Below are positions 42,782 through 45,290 of a stretch of DNA of 45,290 nt, piece after piece. The notes beneath the pieces are model-generated. The model was given only the letters and a program-made list of their open reading frames with translations. It had not been told where the DNA came from and did no database searches. The first letter of the stretch is position 1. Each line of letters opens with the position of its first letter. Both the position numbers and the translations under genes were made by a program. The stretch is from Gemmatimonadaceae bacterium. GTDB lineage: Bacteria > Gemmatimonadota > Gemmatimonadetes > Gemmatimonadales > Gemmatimonadaceae. Location of the stretch: positions 1 through 45,290 of the forward strand of contig JAICLZ010000033.1 in NCBI GenBank assembly GCA_025929535.1, in the 5' to 3' direction.

Positions 42782-44278
42782 ATGACGATCCGGTCGAAGC
42801 TGGCGCTTGGCCTGTTCGCGAATCTGCTCATCCTGCTCGCGCCGCTCGCGTTCGCGATGCGGTCGCTCGAGCAGCTGCACTACTCCACCCAGCAGCTGCG
42901 CGATCACGCCTTTCGCGCATCGCTGCTCGTGGGGCGCATGCGCGCCACCGCGGATGAGCTCCGGCAGAGCGAGGAGCGCCTGCTCTTCGTGCACGACAGT
43001 GCGGCGCTCAGCCACGTGAACGGGCAGCTCACGCTGATGCGCGCGATGAACGACTCGCTCCAGGGCTACGATCTCGAGAAGGCGCGCACGCGCATCGACG
43101 CGCAGATCGAGAATCTGATGCGCATCGCGCCGGTGGAGATGGCGCACGCGGCGAAGAGTCCCGCCATCGCCGATACGATCTCCACCCGCCAGTACCTGCC
43201 GGCCGAACGGGAGATCGAGTCCGCCCTGCGCGAGGCGGAGCTCGTGCTGGCGCAGCGCACCACGACGCTCGTCAACAGCGCGACGGAGCTCGTCGACAAC
43301 ACCACCGAGATCTCCGGGATCGGGCTCGCGGTCGCGGCAACGGTGGCGTTCCTCGTGTCAATCGCGCTATGGCGCACGGTCAGCAAGCCCGTGCAGGATC
43401 TCGAGGCAGGGATGGAGGCCGTCGCCGCCGGGCAGTTCGACTACCGGCTGTCCGTCTCGCCCACCCGAAACGACGAGTTCGGCCGTCTGGCGACGAGCTA
43501 CAAATCGATGGCGGCGCAGCTCGCGCAGCTCGACCGGTTGAAGGCGGAGTTCGTCTCCGTCGCATCGCACGAGCTCAAGACGCCGATCAACGTGATCCTC
43601 GGCTATCTCCAGCTGCTCAACGAGGGCGTGTACGGCTCGATCTCGGCCAAACAGGGGGAGATCCTGCGCACGGTGGATGCGCAAACGCGATCGCTGTCGC
43701 GGCTCGTGCACCAGCTGCTCGACATCAGCCGCTTCGAGGCGGGCGGCGGCAAGCTCGATCTGCGGCCTACGGATCTCGGGCATTTCCTCAGCGATCTCGA
43801 AAGCACGTTCGAGGTGCTCTCGATGCAGCGCGGAATCCATTTCCGCATCGTGCGCACGGGGCCGCTGCCAACGGAAGTGGTGTGGGATCCGGACCGCATC
43901 AACGAGGTGCTCGGAAACCTGCTCTCGAACGCCTTCAAGTTCACGAGGAAGGACGGCGCGGTGGAGCTGGACGTGCAGGCGGACGGCGGTCAGATTCGCG
44001 TGACGGTGAGCGACACGGGCGCCGGCATCCCGCCCGAGCAGCTTCCGCACATTTTCCGTAAGTTCTTCCAGGCGGACAACCAGCACTCGGCCGCGCACGA
44101 TGGAACGGGGCTCGGACTCGCAATCGCGAAGCAGATCGTGGATGCGCACGGAGGCAAGCTGACGGTGGAAAGTCGCGTGGGTGAAGGCACGAAGTTCAGC
44201 ATCACTCTGCCGGTGCGAACCGGACCTCGCCCGCGCAGGCGGTCGGCGAGCACGAAGGCCGTGGACGCCAGCGCGTGA
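42782..44278 (+). CDS. Membrane sensor histidine kinase
   Basis: A 498-residue kinase. TM1 is at about residues 7-26, a roughly 150-residue all-helical extracytoplasmic domain follows, TM2 is at about 178-197, and HAMP at about 200-250. HisKA has H263 in SHELKTPINVILGYLQLL. The ATPase domain has the N-box N383 in LLSNAFKFTRKDG, DTGAG (411-415) and GTGLGL (441-446). The helical sensor region resembles four-helix-bundle input domains and has no recognisable ligand motif. The tail is basic (PRPRRRSAS). No response regulator gene is adjacent, so it is an orphan kinase within the window. Its stop overlaps the next lipoprotein start. Confidence 0.93.
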   Translation: MTIRSKLALGLFANLLILLAPLAFAMRSLEQLHYSTQQLRDHAFRASLLVGRMRATADELRQSEERLLFVHDSAALSHVNGQLTLMRAMNDSLQGYDLEKARTRIDAQIENLMRIAPVEMAHAAKSPAIADTISTRQYLPAEREIESALREAELVLAQRTTTLVNSATELVDNTTEISGIGLAVAATVAFLVSIALWRTVSKPVQDLEAGMEAVAAGQFDYRLSVSPTRNDEFGRLATSYKSMAAQLAQLDRLKAEFVSVASHELKTPINVILGYLQLLNEGVYGSISAKQGEILRTVDAQTRSLSRLVHQLLDISRFEAGGGKLDLRPTDLGHFLSDLESTFEVLSMQRGIHFRIVRTGPLPTEVVWDPDRINEVLGNLLSNAFKFTRKDGAVELDVQADGGQIRVTVSDTGAGIPPEQLPHIFRKFFQADNQHSAAHDGTGLGLAIAKQIVDAHGGKLTVESRVGEGTKFSITLPVRTGPRPRRRSASTKAVDASA

Positions 44279-44829
44279 AGATTGGGCGGCTTCTGGTGGT
44301 GGGTGCGGCAGTGGCGATCGGGTGCACGCATCCGCGCGCGCACACACCCGCGCCGGACGTGACCGGGTGGCGAACCACGCTGGATTCGGCGCAGCGACTC
44401 GCAGCCGACTCGCAATACGCGGCGGCGGACTCGCTGTTGGTGACGTACGCGAACGGGGCGCCGGGTACTCCCGAGGCGAACGAGGCCACGTTCTGGCGCG
44501 GTGTGTTTCTTCTCGCCCCGCAGCACACGGATAGCAGCGTGCACGGCGCAGCGGAGGCCTTCGATCAATATCTGGTATCGGGCGCCAGCGAGCACCGGGC
44601 GGAGGCGATGGCGCTACGGCGCACGACGCGGGTGATCGACTCGCTCACGAAAACGCGCTCGCTGGACAGCCTCCCCGCCGTGCATCTCGTCGTCTCGGAT
44701 GATTCGACCAAGCAAAGCGCGCGAGAGCAGGAGATGGCGAAGACCGTGAAGCAGCTTCAGGACTCGCTCAACAAGACCACGGCGGAGCTGGAGCGCATCA
44801 AGAAGCGTCTCTCCACGGGCAAGCCGTAG
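44275..44829 (+). CDS. Lipoprotein with helical repeats and C-terminal coiled coil
   Basis: A 184-residue lipoprotein, GTG start at 44275 forming GTGA with the kinase stop. The signal is MKIGRLLVVGAAVAIGC with lipid-bearing C17. Next is a helical region that looks TPR-like, with SAQRLAADSQYAAADSLLVT and ATFWRGVFLLAP. The last 40 residues, from EQEMAKTVKQLQDSLNKTTA onward, are a predicted coiled coil. It is clearly co-transcribed with the sensor kinase, so it could modulate the kinase or report on the envelope, but function is not known. Confidence 0.8.
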   Translation: MKIGRLLVVGAAVAIGCTHPRAHTPAPDVTGWRTTLDSAQRLAADSQYAAADSLLVTYANGAPGTPEANEATFWRGVFLLAPQHTDSSVHGAAEAFDQYLVSGASEHRAEAMALRRTTRVIDSLTKTRSLDSLPAVHLVVSDDSTKQSAREQEMAKTVKQLQDSLNKTTAELERIKKRLSTGKP

Positions 44830-44839
44830 CGCCGGCCCG

Positions 44840-45290
44840 TCAGCCCACGCGGAAAAGCGCCAGCGCCCGGGGATAACGCTCGGCGAGCGCGGTGCGCACC
44901 GCCGCATGCTCGCGCTTCTCCAGCACCGGGTCGCCGCGCAGCAGCTCTTCCGCGCTCTCCATTGCGAGCAGGTTGAGCGACTCGTCCCGAATGGGATCCG
45001 CATAGCGAAAGGTTTTCTCGCCACTCTGCTGCGCGCCGAAGAGATCGCCCATGCCGCGCAGGCGCAGGTCCGCGCGCGCGATCTCGAAGCCATCGTCGGT
45101 GCCCGCGAAGAGCTGGAGCCTCTCGCGTGCCTCGGGGCTCACGTCGCCGAGCAGAATGCAATAGCTCTCCTCGGCGCCGCGACCCACGCGGCCGCGCAGC
45201 TGGTGCAGCTGCGAGAGTCCGAACCGCTCGGGATGCTCGACCAGCATGATCGTCGCATTGGCCACATCGATGCCGACCTCGATGATCGTC
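44840..45290 (-). CDS. recG: ATP-dependent DNA helicase RecG, C-terminal part (5' end outside window)
   Basis: The last 149 residues of RecG, which remodels stalled replication forks and branched DNA. The visible part starts in helicase motif V (TIIEVGIDVANATIMLVEH) and includes motif VI, GLSQLHQLRGRVGRG. The RecG-specific C-terminal phrase TDDGFEIARADLRLRGMGDL then FGAQQSG follows, with an ending at RALALFRVG. The frame is open to the window edge. Ten bases separate its stop from the convergent lipoprotein gene. Confidence 0.95.
   Translation of the reverse strand, partial: TIIEVGIDVANATIMLVEHPERFGLSQLHQLRGRVGRGAEESYCILLGDVSPEARERLQLFAGTDDGFEIARADLRLRGMGDLFGAQQSGEKTFRYADPIRDESLNLLAMESAEELLRGDPVLEKREHAAVRTALAERYPRALALFRVG

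Noticed and set aside
42492-42785. 97-codon plus-strand frame whose stop overlaps the histidine kinase ATG as ATGA
   Set aside because: The overlap is tempting, but the first half has low GC at third positions unlike real genes here, no motif is visible, and its start lies inside the asnS -35 box. The last 39 codons (from ATG 42666) could still be a leader peptide, but the evidence is too thin.

Overview
The window is dense, high-GC bacterial chromosome: about 45 protein genes, almost all on the minus strand, with very short gaps and many 1-4 base start/stop overlaps. Gene content and style point to a Gemmatimonadota-type bacterium or a close relative. These include frequent GTG starts, many secreted or outer-membrane proteins, a secreted protein with a T9SS/FlgD-like C-terminal domain, archaeal/Thermotoga-type adenosylhomocysteinase, and -10 boxes of the form TAnnnT. 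This placement is inferred from style, not from an rRNA gene. I see no insertion sequence, prophage, CRISPR array, tRNA or rRNA gene.

Layout: clpB (5' part, 1-979) diverges from a small lipoprotein gene. Next come a secreted C-terminal-domain protein and recO. A vitamin B12 uptake operon follows (3088-7999): a cobalamin riboswitch with a visible terminator/antiterminator pair, then btuF-btuC-btuD and a TonB-dependent receptor, each joined by a GTGA overlap. Region 8021-12458 holds a membrane protein, a bifunctional nuclease, ahcY and metK. Region 12547-17941 is a complete mannose-family phosphotransferase system: EI, HPr, EIID, EIIC, EIIB, EIIA and HPr kinase. Upstream on the same strand are a glycosyltransferase, nusB, four riboflavin genes (ribH, ribBA, ribE, ribD), an outer-membrane protein, purM, a PfkB-family kinase, argS and an FmdB-like zinc-ribbon gene. 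These may form one very long transcription unit starting near 28200.

Region 28233-40283 holds the B12-dependent methylmalonyl-CoA mutase large subunit, fructose-1,6-bisphosphatase, comEC, comFB, miaB, a receiver-histidine kinase hybrid, a FadL-like outer-membrane protein, a lipoprotein, cdd, a candidate 29-residue gene and alr. The plus strand then has mazG, and a membrane histidine kinase with a lipoprotein gene. asnS and the 3' end of recG are on minus.

The most unusual features are small-scale DNA structures, not a new multi-gene system. They are: a ladder of three overlapping mini-ORFs made by a 14-bp triplication between fbp and the mutase; a fourfold 11-bp array between comFB and comEC; a fivefold 12-bp array between btuB and recO; a near-perfect 17-bp palindrome; probable leaderless promoters; and a cobalamin riboswitch whose switching helices can be read directly.
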